A DNA stretch of 64,000 nucleotides from Massilia sp. MS-15 (GTDB lineage Bacteria; Pseudomonadota; Gammaproteobacteria; Burkholderiales; Burkholderiaceae_D), in contig NZ_JAIWIA010000022.1 of assembly GCF_020176695.1 (NCBI RefSeq), forward strand, positions 62,001 through 126,000, written 5' to 3'. A program made the translations under genes and the position numbers. A model generated the notes under the pieces. The model was not told the origin of the DNA. It made no database searches and saw only the letters and a list, made by a program, of their open reading frames with translations. Shown piece by piece: positions 26,840-35,745 of this stretch; positions within the stretch are counted from its first letter, which is position 1, and each line of letters starts with the position of its first letter.

Positions 26840-29650
26840 ATGGAACTAGCCAAGTCTTTCGAGCCCGCAGACATTGAACAATACTGGCGCGCCGAGTGGG
26901 AAAAGCGCGGTTATTTCACCGCCACCATGGAGGACGGCAAGCCGTCGTTCAGCATCCAGCTGCCGCCGCCGAACGTGACGGGCACCCTGCACATGGGCCA
27001 TGCCTTCAACCAGACCGTCATGGACGGCCTGACCCGCTACTACCGCATGCGCGGCTACAACACCGCCTGGGTCCCGGGCACCGACCATGCCGGCATCGCC
27101 ACCCAGATCGTGGTGGAGCGCCAGCTCGACGCGCAAAAGATCTCGCGCCACGACCTGGGCCGCGAAGCCTTCGTCGAGAAGGTCTGGGAATGGAAGGAAA
27201 AGTCGGGCAATACCATCACCGGCCAGATGCGCCGCATGGGCACCTCGCCCGACTGGACCCGTGAATACTTCACGATGGACGAGACGCGCTCGAAAGTGGT
27301 GGCGGAAGTCTTCGTGCGCCTGTACGAACAGGGCCTGATCTACCGCGGCAAGCGCCTGGTCAACTGGGACCCGGTGCTGGGCACGGCCGTGTCGGACCTC
27401 GAAGTCGACTCGCAGGAAGAAGACGGCTCGATGTGGTACATCACCTACCCGCTCGCCGACGGCTCGGGCCACCTGACCGTGGCCACCACCCGTCCGGAAA
27501 CCATGCTGGGTGACGTCGCCGTGGCGGTCGATCCGACCGACGAGCGCTATACCCACCTGCACGGCAAGCTCCTGAGCCTGCCGCTGACCGGGCGCCAGAT
27601 CCCCGTCATCGCCGACAGCTACGTGGACAAGGAATTCGGCACCGGCTGCGTGAAGATCACCCCGGCCCACGACTTCAACGACTACGCGGTCGGCCAGCGC
27701 GCCGGCCTTGCGCCGATCAACATCTTCACGCTGGACGCGAAGATCAACGAAAACGGCCCGGCGCAGTACCAGGGCCTGGACCGCTTCGCCGCGCGCAAGC
27801 AGATCGTCGCCGACCTCGACGCGCAAGGCCTGCTGGCCGAGGTCAAGCCGCACAAGCTGATGGTACCGCGCGGCGACCGCACCAACGTCGTGATCGAGCC
27901 GATGCTCACCGACCAGTGGTTCGTCGCCATGAGCAAGCCGGCGCCGGAAGGCACGTTCAACCCGGGCAAGTCGATCACCGACGTGGCGCTGGAAAAGGTC
28001 GCGAACGGCGAGATCAAGTTCGTGCCGGAGAACTGGACCACCACCTACAACCAGTGGCTGGGCAACATCCAGGACTGGTGCATCTCGCGCCAGCTGTGGT
28101 GGGGCCACCGCATCCCGGCCTGGTACGCGGACGACGGCCAGATCGTGGTCGCGCGCACGGAAGAAGAAGCACAGGAAAAGGCCAGGGCCGCCGGCATCAC
28201 GGGCGCGCTGCGCCGCGACGACGACGTGCTCGATACCTGGTTCTCCTCGGCCCTGGTGCCCTTCTCGACCATGGGCTGGCCGGAGCAGACGAAGGACATG
28301 CAGCACTTCCTGCCGTCCTCGGTGCTGGTGACCGGCTTCGACATCATCTTCTTCTGGGTCGCCCGCATGGTGATGATGACGACCCACTTCACCGGCAAGG
28401 TGCCGTTCGAGACCGTGTACGTGCACGGCCTGGTGCGCGATAGCCAAGGCCAGAAGATGTCGAAGTCGAAGGGCAATACGCTCGATCCGATCGACCTGAT
28501 CGACGGCATCGACGTCGAGTCGCTGGTGGCCAAGCGCACCACCGGCCTGATGGACCCGCGCGCGGCGGAGAAGATCGCGAAAGCCACCCGCAAGGAATTC
28601 CCGGAAGGGATCCCGGCCTTCGGCACCGATGCCGTGCGCTTCACGATGGCGAGCTACGCTTCGCTGGGCCGCAACATCAACTTCGACCTGGGCCGCTGCG
28701 AAGGCTACCGCAACTTCTGCAACAAGCTGTGGAACGCGACCCGCTTCGTGATGATGAACACCGAGGGCAAGGACTGCGGACAGCCGAACGCCGAAGACCT
28801 GTCGCCGGCCGACCGCTGGATCGTCTCCCTGATGAACCGCGTGGAACTCGACATCGCCAAGGGCTTTGCCGACTACCGCTTCGACAACATCGCAAGTTCG
28901 ATCTACAACTTCGTCTGGTACGAGTACTGCGACTGGTACCTGGAACTGGCCAAGGTCTCGGTGCAGCAGGGCACGGAAGCGCAGCAGCGCGCCACCCGCC
29001 ACACCCTGCTGCGCGTGCTGGAAGTGGTGTTGCGCCTGGCGCACCCGATCATTCCGTTCGTGACCGAATCGCTGTGGCAGGCGATCGCGCCGCTGGCCGG
29101 CAAAGGGTCGGGCAAGGACGGGGACTCGATCATGGTCCAGCCCTACCCGCTGGCCGACACCTCGCTCGTGAGCGAGGAGGCGGAAGCCTGGATGGAGCAG
29201 CTCAAGGCCCTGGTGGACGCCACCCGCAACCTGCGCGGCGAGATGTCGCTGTCGCCGTCGGTGCGCGTGCCATTGATCGTGGAGCCGGGCAACGAGGCGG
29301 ACCGCGCCCGCATGGCGGCCTTCGCGCCCTACATCCAGTCGCTGGGCAAGCTGGCGGAAGTGCAGATCGTGGACGCGTTGCCGGAGTCGCCGGCAGCCGT
29401 GTCGATCGTCGGCACCACCAAGCTGATGCTGAAGGTCGAGATCGACGTCGCCGCCGAGCGCGAGCGCCTGTCGAAGGAGATCGCGCGCCTGCAGGGCGAG
29501 ATCGCCAAGGCCAGCGGCAAGCTGTCCAACGAGAGTTTCGTTGCGCGCGCCCCGGCCGCGGTGGTGGAGCAGGAAAGGGAACGCGTCGCCAGTTTCTCGG
29601 CGACGCTGGCCAAGATGCAGGAGCAGCTGGCGAAATTGCCGGCAGCCTGA
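26840..29650 (+). CDS. valS: Valine-tRNA ligase
   Basis: A 936-residue class I aminoacyl-tRNA synthetase that charges tRNA-Val and edits mischarged threonine. The HIGH motif appears as HMGH in [16 protein letters not shown] and the KMSKS loop as QKMSKSKGN. The CP1 editing domain (about 190-340) holds [10 protein letters not shown]. The anticodon-binding domain is followed by the C-terminal coiled-coil arm (about 870-936) typical of ValRS. Length is close to E. coli ValS (951). It appears monocistronic and is followed by a palindromic repeat pair. Confidence 0.97.
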   Translation: MELAKSFEPADIEQYWRAEWEKRGYFTATMEDGKPSFSIQLPPPNVTGTLHMGHAFNQTVMDGLTRYYRMRGYNTAWVPGTDHAGIATQIVVERQLDAQKISRHDLGREAFVEKVWEWKEKSGNTITGQMRRMGTSPDWTREYFTMDETRSKVVAEVFVRLYEQGLIYRGKRLVNWDPVLGTAVSDLEVDSQEEDGSMWYITYPLADGSGHLTVATTRPETMLGDVAVAVDPTDERYTHLHGKLLSLPLTGRQIPVIADSYVDKEFGTGCVKITPAHDFNDYAVGQRAGLAPINIFTLDAKINENGPAQYQGLDRFAARKQIVADLDAQGLLAEVKPHKLMVPRGDRTNVVIEPMLTDQWFVAMSKPAPEGTFNPGKSITDVALEKVANGEIKFVPENWTTTYNQWLGNIQDWCISRQLWWGHRIPAWYADDGQIVVARTEEEAQEKARAAGITGALRRDDDVLDTWFSSALVPFSTMGWPEQTKDMQHFLPSSVLVTGFDIIFFWVARMVMMTTHFTGKVPFETVYVHGLVRDSQGQKMSKSKGNTLDPIDLIDGIDVESLVAKRTTGLMDPRAAEKIAKATRKEFPEGIPAFGTDAVRFTMASYASLGRNINFDLGRCEGYRNFCNKLWNATRFVMMNTEGKDCGQPNAEDLSPADRWIVSLMNRVELDIAKGFADYRFDNIASSIYNFVWYEYCDWYLELAKVSVQQGTEAQQRATRHTLLRVLEVVLRLAHPIIPFVTESLWQAIAPLAGKGSGKDGDSIMVQPYPLADTSLVSEEAEAWMEQLKALVDATRNLRGEMSLSPSVRVPLIVEPGNEADRARMAAFAPYIQSLGKLAEVQIVDALPESPAAVSIVGTTKLMLKVEIDVAAERERLSKEIARLQGEIAKASGKLSNESFVARAPAAVVEQERERVASFSATLAKMQEQLAKLPAA

Positions 29651-29708
29651 ATCGACTGACAGCGCGGCCTTGGCCCGATGCCAGTCACCTGGGAGCTACC
29701 GCTCATCC

Positions 29709-29819
29709 GTAGGGTGGGCGGCTTTGCCGCCCACGCGGTCAAACCGCGGTACTGTAGCCCGTGCGACTGTTCGTACCACAACGATCACCGCGTGGGCGGC
29801 GTAGCCGCCCACCCTACGA
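29709..29819. repeat. REP-like palindromic repeat, inverted pair (locus 3)
   Basis: Unit one (29709-29738) reads GTAGGGTGGGCGG, CTTTG, CCGCCCACGCGG. Unit two (29782-29819) is inverted: CGATCACCGCGTGGGCGG, CGTAG, CCGCCCACCCTACG. The second unit is nearly identical to the second unit of locus 1 over its flank, including CGATCACCGCG. The pair fills the gap between the convergent ends of valS and the first HExxH paralogue and may act as a bidirectional terminator or mRNA-stabilising hairpin. Confidence 0.8.
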
Positions 29820-29859
29820 TACACCTTCACTGACTGGCATCGGGCCTTGGCCGCGTTCC

Positions 29860-30819
29860 TTACATCCCGGCCACCTTGCCGGATGCAGATGCGGCGCGCA
29901 GCTTGTCCACCGCGTCCACCACCGCCGTATGCGCCGCCTCGCAGCGCAGCTTCGCCATCTGCTGCAGGCTCATGCGCTTGCCGATTTCCTCCGCCACCAG
30001 GTAGCCCAGGTAGTAGCCGCGGCGCGCCGGCAGGCCGGTGCTGTCGCCACGGCCCTGGAACAGGCCGGCCTTGGCGAGCGCATCCTCGCTCTCCAGTTTT
30101 GCGTGCAGGTCGTCGAACGCGCGGCCCAGTTGGCGCCGGGTGTCGGCGACCAGGTTGCGCGGCACGTCGAGCAGCAGCTGGGAGTTGTCCGCGTCCGGGT
30201 GCATGCGCTTGGCCACATAGGTGGCCAGGCCTTCAGCCCAGAGCGAGGTCCATACCGGCCGCTTGTCGCGCGGGCAGCCCATGTCGTGGTAGTCGTGGAA
30301 CAGCTCGTGGTGGAAGAACGCGGCCTCGTCGCCCTCGCCATGGTACTTGACCATCGCATCGGCGCCGAAGATGAAGTACACCTTGCCGTCGATGGTACGG
30401 GTGCCGCCATCCATCTCGCCCAGCGAGTGCAGGAACCAGACATCGGTGGTGGCCGGATAATCCGGGAAGGTGGCCCGGAAGCTGGCGATGTGCCCCGGCA
30501 GCTCGCCGGCGAAGCGTTCCACTTTCCTGACATAGGCCTCGCGCATGGCCGGGAACTCGGCGTAGGCGTTCGCCAGGGCGGCGTCGTACTGGGCCTGGGT
30601 ACGCTGGCCATGGAAGCGCGCGATGCCATAGAAGCCCGGGAAGCGCGTGGCGACCGTCTCCTTGAAGTCCTGGATGAAGGCCCCCTCCGGCTTGCCGGCG
30701 TTGCGGTCGAACACGGTGGCAAAGGTGCTGGCGAGGTCGTGCACCTTGGGCGCCGGCCCGGCGGCGGCCGCGGAGCTGGCCGACAGCGCGGCGAAGATCA
30801 GGGGAAGCAGTGTTTTCAT
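29860..30819 (-). CDS. Exported HExxH putative zinc protease (tandem paralogue 1)
   Basis: A 319-residue protein with a signal peptide (MKTLLPLIFAALSASSAAAA). It carries HELFH at residues 171-175, an HExxH zinc-peptidase site, with Glu196 in WAEGLATYVA placed like the third ligand of a gluzincin. The region resembles the putative proteases grouped as DUF2268, but I am not certain of the family. It is clearly homologous along its whole length to the next gene (shared HSLGEMDGG, FFHHELFHDY, LPARRGYYLG, MSLQ.MA.L.CE). The ATG at 30819 gives the signal peptide. Likely periplasmic or secreted; substrate unknown. Confidence 0.72.
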   Translation of the reverse strand: MKTLLPLIFAALSASSAAAAGPAPKVHDLASTFATVFDRNAGKPEGAFIQDFKETVATRFPGFYGIARFHGQRTQAQYDAALANAYAEFPAMREAYVRKVERFAGELPGHIASFRATFPDYPATTDVWFLHSLGEMDGGTRTIDGKVYFIFGADAMVKYHGEGDEAAFFHHELFHDYHDMGCPRDKRPVWTSLWAEGLATYVAKRMHPDADNSQLLLDVPRNLVADTRRQLGRAFDDLHAKLESEDALAKAGLFQGRGDSTGLPARRGYYLGYLVAEEIGKRMSLQQMAKLRCEAAHTAVVDAVDKLRAASASGKVAGM

Positions 30820-30847
30820 GGTCGTTCCGGTTGGGATGGAAAGGTAA

Positions 30848-31825
30848 TCAGTTCGCTGTCGCATGCGCGCTGCGCAGGCGCTCGACCGCCGCCACCACCA
30901 CCGGGCGGACGTCCTCGCAGGGCAGCCTGGCCATCTCCTGCAGGCTCATCGTGCGGCCCACTTCTTCCGCCACCAGCATCCCGAGATAGTAGCCGCGCCG
31001 GGCCGGCATGCCGGTCTGGTCGCCCCGGCGCAGGAACAGGCCGCTGTAGGCGTCCTGATCGGTGCTGTCCAGCTTGGCGTACAGGTCGTCGAGCGCGCGT
31101 TTCAGCTGCTTGCGGGTGTCGGCCGCCATGTTGGGCGGCAGGTTCAGCATCATCTCGTCCTCGCTGGTGCCGGGGTTGAGCTGCCTGGCCGCGTGGCTGG
31201 CCATGCCTTCCTGCCACAGCGAGGCCCACACCGGCCATGTCTTGCATTGCATCGGCTGGTAGTCGTGGAACAGCTCGTGGTGGAAGAAGAAGGCATTGGC
31301 ATACTTGCCCCCGCTCCTGGACATCATGTCCGCGCCGAAGATGAACACCAGCTCGCCGTCCAGGCGGCGCTTGCCGCCGTCCATCTCGCCCAGCGAGTGG
31401 ATGAACCAGAGATCGTTCTTCGCTTCGTAGTCCGGGAACAGGCGGCGGAAGCTGGCGATCTGGCCCGGCAGCTCCTGCTTGAAGCGGGCCACCTTGTCGA
31501 GGTAGGTCTCGCGCAGCGCCGGGAACGCCGCCCGCGCCGCCAGGATCTCGGCGTCGCGCTGCGCCTCGGTCTTGTTGCCCTCGTAGCGCCCGACACCATA
31601 GAAAGCCGGGAATTTTGCCGCCACGCTGGTCTTGAAGTCGCGCAGGAAGGCCTCGTCCGGCTTGCCCACGTTGCGCGCCCACACGTCGGCGAAGGGGCCG
31701 GCCAGGTCGTGTACGGTCATCACGGGTGGCAGGGAGGGCGTGCCGGCATGGGCGGCGCCGGCGGCCAGCAGGGCAGTGAGCAGAGCAGCCAGCAGCAGCG
31801 AGGGAATGCGGGAAAGGCGCTTCAC
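30848..31825 (-). CDS. Exported HExxH putative zinc protease (tandem paralogue 2)
   Basis: A 325-residue paralogue of the gene 28 bases downstream, evidently a tandem duplication. It has a signal peptide (LLLAALLTALLAAGAAHA), HELFH at 183-187 and Glu206 in WQEGMASHAAR. Conserved blocks shared by both copies include HSLGEMDGG, HHELFHDY and PARRGYYLG, with a lone conserved Cys near the end (LPCED here, LRCEA in the other). The start is GTG at 31825, preceded by GAGGATCC. The two copies have diverged to about half identity by eye, so the duplication is not recent. Function unknown. Confidence 0.72.
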   Translation of the reverse strand: MKRLSRIPSLLLAALLTALLAAGAAHAGTPSLPPVMTVHDLAGPFADVWARNVGKPDEAFLRDFKTSVAAKFPAFYGVGRYEGNKTEAQRDAEILAARAAFPALRETYLDKVARFKQELPGQIASFRRLFPDYEAKNDLWFIHSLGEMDGGKRRLDGELVFIFGADMMSRSGGKYANAFFFHHELFHDYQPMQCKTWPVWASLWQEGMASHAARQLNPGTSEDEMMLNLPPNMAADTRKQLKRALDDLYAKLDSTDQDAYSGLFLRRGDQTGMPARRGYYLGMLVAEEVGRTMSLQEMARLPCEDVRPVVVAAVERLRSAHATAN

Positions 31826-31980
31826 GGTCTTGGATCCTCAACGAAAAAGCGGCATTGTATCGGCATCAAAATGACGAGATGTCATCAAAATGTCGCAACA
31901 TTGTCAAGACAGCCGATCCGCGCGTCCGTGGCAATTCGAAGACATCCTCGGATTCGGCGAAGCACCAAGCGGGCACTGTT

Positions 31981-31989
31981 TGCTACACT
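31981..31989 (+). promoter_or_regulatory. Putative extended -10 promoter of the DUF2147 gene
   Basis: TGC directly followed by TACACT (31984-31989) is an extended -10 element 34 bases before the ATG. No good -35 is seen, which is tolerated by extended -10 promoters. Confidence 0.4.
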
Positions 31990-32023
31990 CTGCAATACCA
32001 ATAACGATTCTGGAGACACCAAG

Positions 32024-32470
32024 ATGCGACAACTGATGAAAGCGGGCCTGGTTGCCATGATGTTCGCGATGCCGGCGGCATGGGCGCAAAGCACCTCGGC
32101 GGCGGGCACGTGGAGGACGATCGATGACGAAACCGGCAAGGCGAAGTCGCTGGTGCGCATCACCGAGGACAATGGCGTCCTCACCGGCAAGATCGAAAAG
32201 CTGTTCCGTCCCGCCGACCAGGACCAGAACCCGAAGTGCACCGCCTGCGAAGGCGCGCGCAAGGACCAGCCGCTGATCGGCATGACCATCCTGTCCGGCC
32301 TGAAGAAGGACGGCAACGAGTACACCGGCGGCGAGATCCTCGATCCGGCCAAGGGCAAGACCTACAAGAGCAAGGCGACCCTGAAGGACAACGGCAGCAA
32401 GCTCGAAGTGCGCGGCTACATCGGCGCGCCGATGTTCGGCCGTTCGCAGACCTGGGTCCGCGAACAGTAA
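32024..32470 (+). CDS. DUF2147-domain exported protein
   Basis: A 148-residue protein with a signal peptide ending AWAQ. The mature part matches the DUF2147 pattern: GTWRTIDDETGKAKSLVRI opens it and a C-x-x-C (CTAC) lies in the middle. GGEILDPAKGKTYKSKATL and GYIGAPMFGRSQTW follow. The family is found across proteobacteria as small periplasmic beta-barrel-like proteins of unknown role. GGAG precedes the ATG. A strong terminator follows the stop at once. Confidence 0.82.
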   Translation: MRQLMKAGLVAMMFAMPAAWAQSTSAAGTWRTIDDETGKAKSLVRITEDNGVLTGKIEKLFRPADQDQNPKCTACEGARKDQPLIGMTILSGLKKDGNEYTGGEILDPAKGKTYKSKATLKDNGSKLEVRGYIGAPMFGRSQTWVREQ

Positions 32471-32478
32471 TCCCCCGG

Positions 32479-32502
32479 GCGGCCTGCGGGCCGCTTTTTT
32501 TT
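32479..32502 (+). terminator. Rho-independent terminator after the DUF2147 gene
   Basis: GCGGCC (32479-32484) pairs with GGCCGC (32489-32494) around a TGCG loop and is followed by eight T. It ends three bases before the ATG of the SMR efflux gene, so it also fills that gene's leader. Confidence 0.85.
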
Positions 32503-32505
32503 CGC

Positions 32506-32847
32506 ATGTCCCTTTCCCAGGCCTACCTCTGCCTCGCCTTCGCCATCGTGGCCGAGGTGATCGGCACCACCGCGCTCAAGGCGGCCGACGGCTTCACGCG
32601 GCCCGTCCCCAGCCTGGTCACGGCGGTCTGCTACGCCATTTCCTTCTACCTGCTGAGCCTTTGCCTGAAGGTGCTGCCGACCGGGATCGCGTATGCGATC
32701 TGGTCGGGCGTGGGCATCGTCCTGATTTCCACCATCAGCTGGTTCGTCCATGGCCAGCGGCTCGACTGGCCGGCCATCGCCGGCCTCGGACTGATCATCG
32801 CGGGCGTGGCCGTCATCAACCTGTTCTCGAAAAGCCTCAGCCACTGA
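32506..32847 (+). CDS. SMR-family multidrug/quaternary-ammonium efflux protein (EmrE-like)
   Basis: A 113-residue, four-helix small multidrug resistance transporter that exchanges protons for lipophilic cations as a dimer. The essential membrane Glu is present in helix 1 (FAIVAEVIGTTALKAADGF), and the GTTALK and AYAIWSGVGIV motifs are EmrE-type, not SugE/Gdx type. The C-terminus is short (NLFSKSLSH). Oddly, there is no ribosome site: the bases before the ATG are the T tract of the preceding terminator. It ends 19 bases from the convergent VIT/VWA gene. Confidence 0.88.
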   Translation: MSLSQAYLCLAFAIVAEVIGTTALKAADGFTRPVPSLVTAVCYAISFYLLSLCLKVLPTGIAYAIWSGVGIVLISTISWFVHGQRLDWPAIAGLGLIIAGVAVINLFSKSLSH

Positions 32848-32866
32848 AGAACGGGCCGCCCGCCCT

Positions 32867-35140
32867 TCAATCTGCCTGCTTGCGCAGGAACGCCGGTATG
32901 TCGTACGCCGCGACGGCGCCATGGCGGGCTTCGAACGCCCCCTTCGCGACCGCCGCCACGCGCCGTCCGAGCTCGCCGGGCTGGCGGCGCCTTGCGCCGA
33001 TGCCGCCGATCCGCTTCAGCAGGCGCAGTGCCAGACTGTCGCGGTGGAAGCAGGCGTGCAGGGCCGCGATAAAGCACAGCAGCAGCTCGCGCACCGGGAA
33101 GCCCAGTTCCGCCAGCGCGCGCAGTTCCGCCAGCACCGAGGCCGGCAGCGCATCCTCGACGTCGGCGAACGTGGCGGGGCCGGCCCCGCCGTGCAGCGCG
33201 GCGGCGTGCGTGGCCAGGAACACCCGCAGCTGCCCACGGTAGAGGAAAGGATCGCCCTCGTTGCTCCTGCGCAGGAAGGCTGGCCGCTCGTAGTCCTCGA
33301 CCCCGTTGCGCAGCATCGCCTGCACCTGCCCGGCCGCGCTCTCGCGCCGCCACACGGCCGGCTGCCGTGGACCCGCCTCGCGCGCCACGCTGCCCATGCC
33401 GCTGCTGCCCGCGGCCAGCATCTGCGGCACCGCGCGCAGCAGCGGCATGGTGGCCGGACGCTGGTCCCCGGCCCGTTCCTTCACCAGGAGATAGCTGGTC
33501 GTGTCGCTGACCAGGCCATGGCGCATGGCCAGCGCGTGCCGCTCCGGCGCCGGCAGCGTCTCCAGGCGCTGCGCGGCGGCGAGGCGGGCCAGGGTGTCGC
33601 CCTCGACCGGGTCGCCGTCGAACACCAGCGCCTGCTCGCACGCCCTGCCTTCGCCATCGGTCCAGGCCAGCAGCGCGCTGCCTGGCGGCATATCGGCGAA
33701 GCCCGCCAGCGCATGGACCGTTTCGCCACTGAAGACAACGCTGCCCGGGGCGGTTTGCCACGCGCCAGGCCCGTCCCAGGCCACGCTCACCGCGCGCGCG
33801 GGCGCCTGGCGCATGCGCACGAACATGCGCAGCACCGCGGCCTGCACCTCCTCGTTGGCGCCGACCAGTTCGCAGGCGCCGCCGGTGTCCCTGGCCAGCC
33901 GCTGCAACAGGCTGGCGGCGGGCGCCGCGCCGACGCCGACCGCGAAAATGCGATGCCCGCTGCGGGCGGCGCTCGCTACCAGCGGGTCGGTGTCCCACAC
34001 GCTGCCGTCGGTCACCAGGAGGATGTCCGCCTCGACCGGCTGGCCCAGCGCGATGGTGGACAGCAGGGCCTCGCGCAGCTCCGTATTGCCCATGTCGGCG
34101 CGGGTGCCGGCGATCCAGTCGCTGGCCTCGCGCACGCTGCGCGCCGTGGCCGGCAGCAGGGTATGGCTGTGGTGCGCCACCCGGCTGCCGAAACGGCTGT
34201 AGCTGAAGCGGTCGTCCGGACCCAGCCGGGCCAGGATCTCGTGCAGCGCCTTGCGCGCGCCCTGGATGCCGTCGCCGTTCATCGAGCCCGAACAGTCGAC
34301 CAGGATCTTGAGCCGCAGCGGCAGTTCCGGGCCCGCGGACGGCGGCGCCGGGCAGAAGCTGGCCAGCGCCACGTAGCCATCGCCATCGCGGCCGAGCGTG
34401 GCGACCGGGCTGTCCGCCAGGCCGTCGACCAGCAGCACGAAGTCGCGGTCGAGCACCGCCGCCTGGCCCTGCGCCAGGCTGATGTCGAAATGTCCGTCCG
34501 CGTGGCGCGCCGCCAGCGCGTGCGAGGGCGAGCTGACTTCGCCACGGGCGAGCGGGCCATGCAGGCGCAGGGAGAGGCCGAACGCGTAGCTGGCGCGCAC
34601 GTCCTGCAGCGGCACCTGGTGCAGGCGCAGGCGCGCCGCCGCCGGGTCACCGAAGCGCGGCGCCACCACGCTCGGCAGCGTGATGCGCACCTGGCCCTGG
34701 CGCAGCGACAGCAGCAGCGCATAGCGCAGGCGCACCACGGCGGTCTCGCGCGCCAGCAGGTTGCCGACATTGACCGTGTACAGGCCGTCGGTGGCGCGTT
34801 CCAGCAGCACGGCCGTGTCGCCCGCCTCCAGCGCGGCTTCGTAGCGTGCTTCCGCGTCGGGCCGCTCGGCCACCCTGCCCTGCAGCCGGCGTCCGCCCAG
34901 TTCGAATTCCAGGCCGAGCAGGACCGCCCCCGGCGGCAGCGGGAAGCTGTACACGGCCTCGATGTTCACGCTGCCGGGATTCATATAGGCCTGCTCGATC
35001 GACACCTCGAGCAGCAGGCCATGCACGGTGCCCCGGGCCTGCACGGATTGCAGGACGGGCTGGCAGCCCGACGGGCGGCCGGCTTCGCGAAAGGCGGGGA
35101 CGTTCTCGAGACAGCTGGGCGAAATGGCGCTCATGCTCAT
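32867..35140 (-). CDS. VIT and von Willebrand factor A domain protein
   Basis: A 757-residue protein without signal peptide or membrane segment, so probably cytoplasmic. The VIT domain (about 28-155) shows the typical YMNPGSVNIEAVYSFPLPPG and AVVRLRYALLL. The VWA domain (about 275-440) has an intact metal-ion-dependent adhesion site: D282-x-S284-x-S286 (VDCSGSM), Thr353 (GNTEL) and Asp378 (VTDGS). The C-terminal third, about 440-757, has no domain I recognise. The start ATG overlaps the MerR stop (ATGA), so the two are made together. VIT-VWA proteins are relatives of inter-alpha-trypsin inhibitor heavy chains; bacterial soluble ones are mostly unstudied. Likely a metal-dependent protein-binding scaffold. 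Confidence 0.85.
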   Translation of the reverse strand: MSMSAISPSCLENVPAFREAGRPSGCQPVLQSVQARGTVHGLLLEVSIEQAYMNPGSVNIEAVYSFPLPPGAVLLGLEFELGGRRLQGRVAERPDAEARYEAALEAGDTAVLLERATDGLYTVNVGNLLARETAVVRLRYALLLSLRQGQVRITLPSVVAPRFGDPAAARLRLHQVPLQDVRASYAFGLSLRLHGPLARGEVSSPSHALAARHADGHFDISLAQGQAAVLDRDFVLLVDGLADSPVATLGRDGDGYVALASFCPAPPSAGPELPLRLKILVDCSGSMNGDGIQGARKALHEILARLGPDDRFSYSRFGSRVAHHSHTLLPATARSVREASDWIAGTRADMGNTELREALLSTIALGQPVEADILLVTDGSVWDTDPLVASAARSGHRIFAVGVGAAPAASLLQRLARDTGGACELVGANEEVQAAVLRMFVRMRQAPARAVSVAWDGPGAWQTAPGSVVFSGETVHALAGFADMPPGSALLAWTDGEGRACEQALVFDGDPVEGDTLARLAAAQRLETLPAPERHALAMRHGLVSDTTSYLLVKERAGDQRPATMPLLRAVPQMLAAGSSGMGSVAREAGPRQPAVWRRESAAGQVQAMLRNGVEDYERPAFLRRSNEGDPFLYRGQLRVFLATHAAALHGGAGPATFADVEDALPASVLAELRALAELGFPVRELLLCFIAALHACFHRDSLALRLLKRIGGIGARRRQPGELGRRVAAVAKGAFEARHGAVAAYDIPAFLRKQAD

Positions 35141-35547
35141 GGCTCCTGTTGCTGGATGTGTTCGAAGGCGGACAGGACGTCCGCGAAGAAGCGGCGCGCC
35201 TGTTCCGGCGTGAGTCCGGCGCGTGCGGGATCGAGGCTGACTTCGACGCCGTCGGCGAGCGCCATCCGGCTCCACACCTCGATCTCGCCATGGCGGCGCG
35301 GCGGCGGCGGCGCGTCACCGCCTGCCAGCAGTTCGCGGATGCGCTCGAGCGAAAGCCCGGCCTCGGACCAGCGGCGGATCTTCAGCAGCGTTTCCAGGTG
35401 GTGCTGGCTGTAGCGGGCCGCGCGCGTCTCGCCTTCCGGGCGGTCGAGCAGGCCGATCTGGATGTAGTAGCGCACGGTGCGCTTGCCGAGCGTCGTCAGG
35501 GCGCACAGCTCGTCCAGGGTGAAGCCAGGGCGGTCTTCAGTGTCCAC
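35137..35547 (-). CDS. MerR-family transcriptional regulator coupled to VIT/VWA
   Basis: A 136-residue regulator with an N-terminal MerR winged helix (FTLDELCALTTLGKRTVRYYI, QIGLLDRP, ARYSQHHLETL) and a dimerisation helix (GLSLERIRELLAGG). The remaining ~55 residues have no Cys/His metal site, so the signal is not an obvious metal or redox cue. The start is GTG with a GGAG ribosome site. It overlaps the VIT/VWA gene by four bases. Its own upstream region holds a nested palindrome and a TTGACA box, so it probably controls this two-gene operon. Confidence 0.83.
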   Translation of the reverse strand: MDTEDRPGFTLDELCALTTLGKRTVRYYIQIGLLDRPEGETRAARYSQHHLETLLKIRRWSEAGLSLERIRELLAGGDAPPPPRRHGEIEVWSRMALADGVEVSLDPARAGLTPEQARRFFADVLSAFEHIQQQEP

Positions 35548-35563
35548 GGGATCTCCGGTTCGT

Positions 35564-35611
35564 CGATTTATATACAGTAATTAATAACAGTGACACTGTC
35601 AATATAAATCG
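35564..35611 (-). promoter_or_regulatory. Promoter with nested palindromes upstream of the MerR-VIT/VWA operon
   Basis: A perfect 10-bp outer inverted repeat (CGATTTATAT at 35564-35573, ATATAAATCG at 35602-35611) encloses a perfect inner palindrome ACAGTG-A-CACTGT (35587-35599). On the minus strand, TTGACA (35602-35597) lies at the edge of the inner palindrome, and a TATATA run follows after about 22 bases. A -35 box plus dyad in an overlong spacer is the classical MerR-family layout. The region is strikingly AT-rich for this genome. Confidence 0.65.
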
Positions 35612-35745
35612 GTGGCACCGGCACAGGGCGCTGCCGGCTGGCCCTGGTCCGACAAGGCCCCTCCCGCGCGCCGCACGGGCGTCAGCTTCGCTATCCTGCC
35701 CTCACTGTTGCGTTACACGCACAAGCATCCGGAGTGAGAACCACC

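Noticed and set aside
32921-35413. An 830-codon frame antisense to the VIT/VWA gene
   Set aside because: It mirrors the coding strand, is composed of Arg/Ala/His/Gln runs and matches no family, while the minus strand has intact VIT and VWA motifs.
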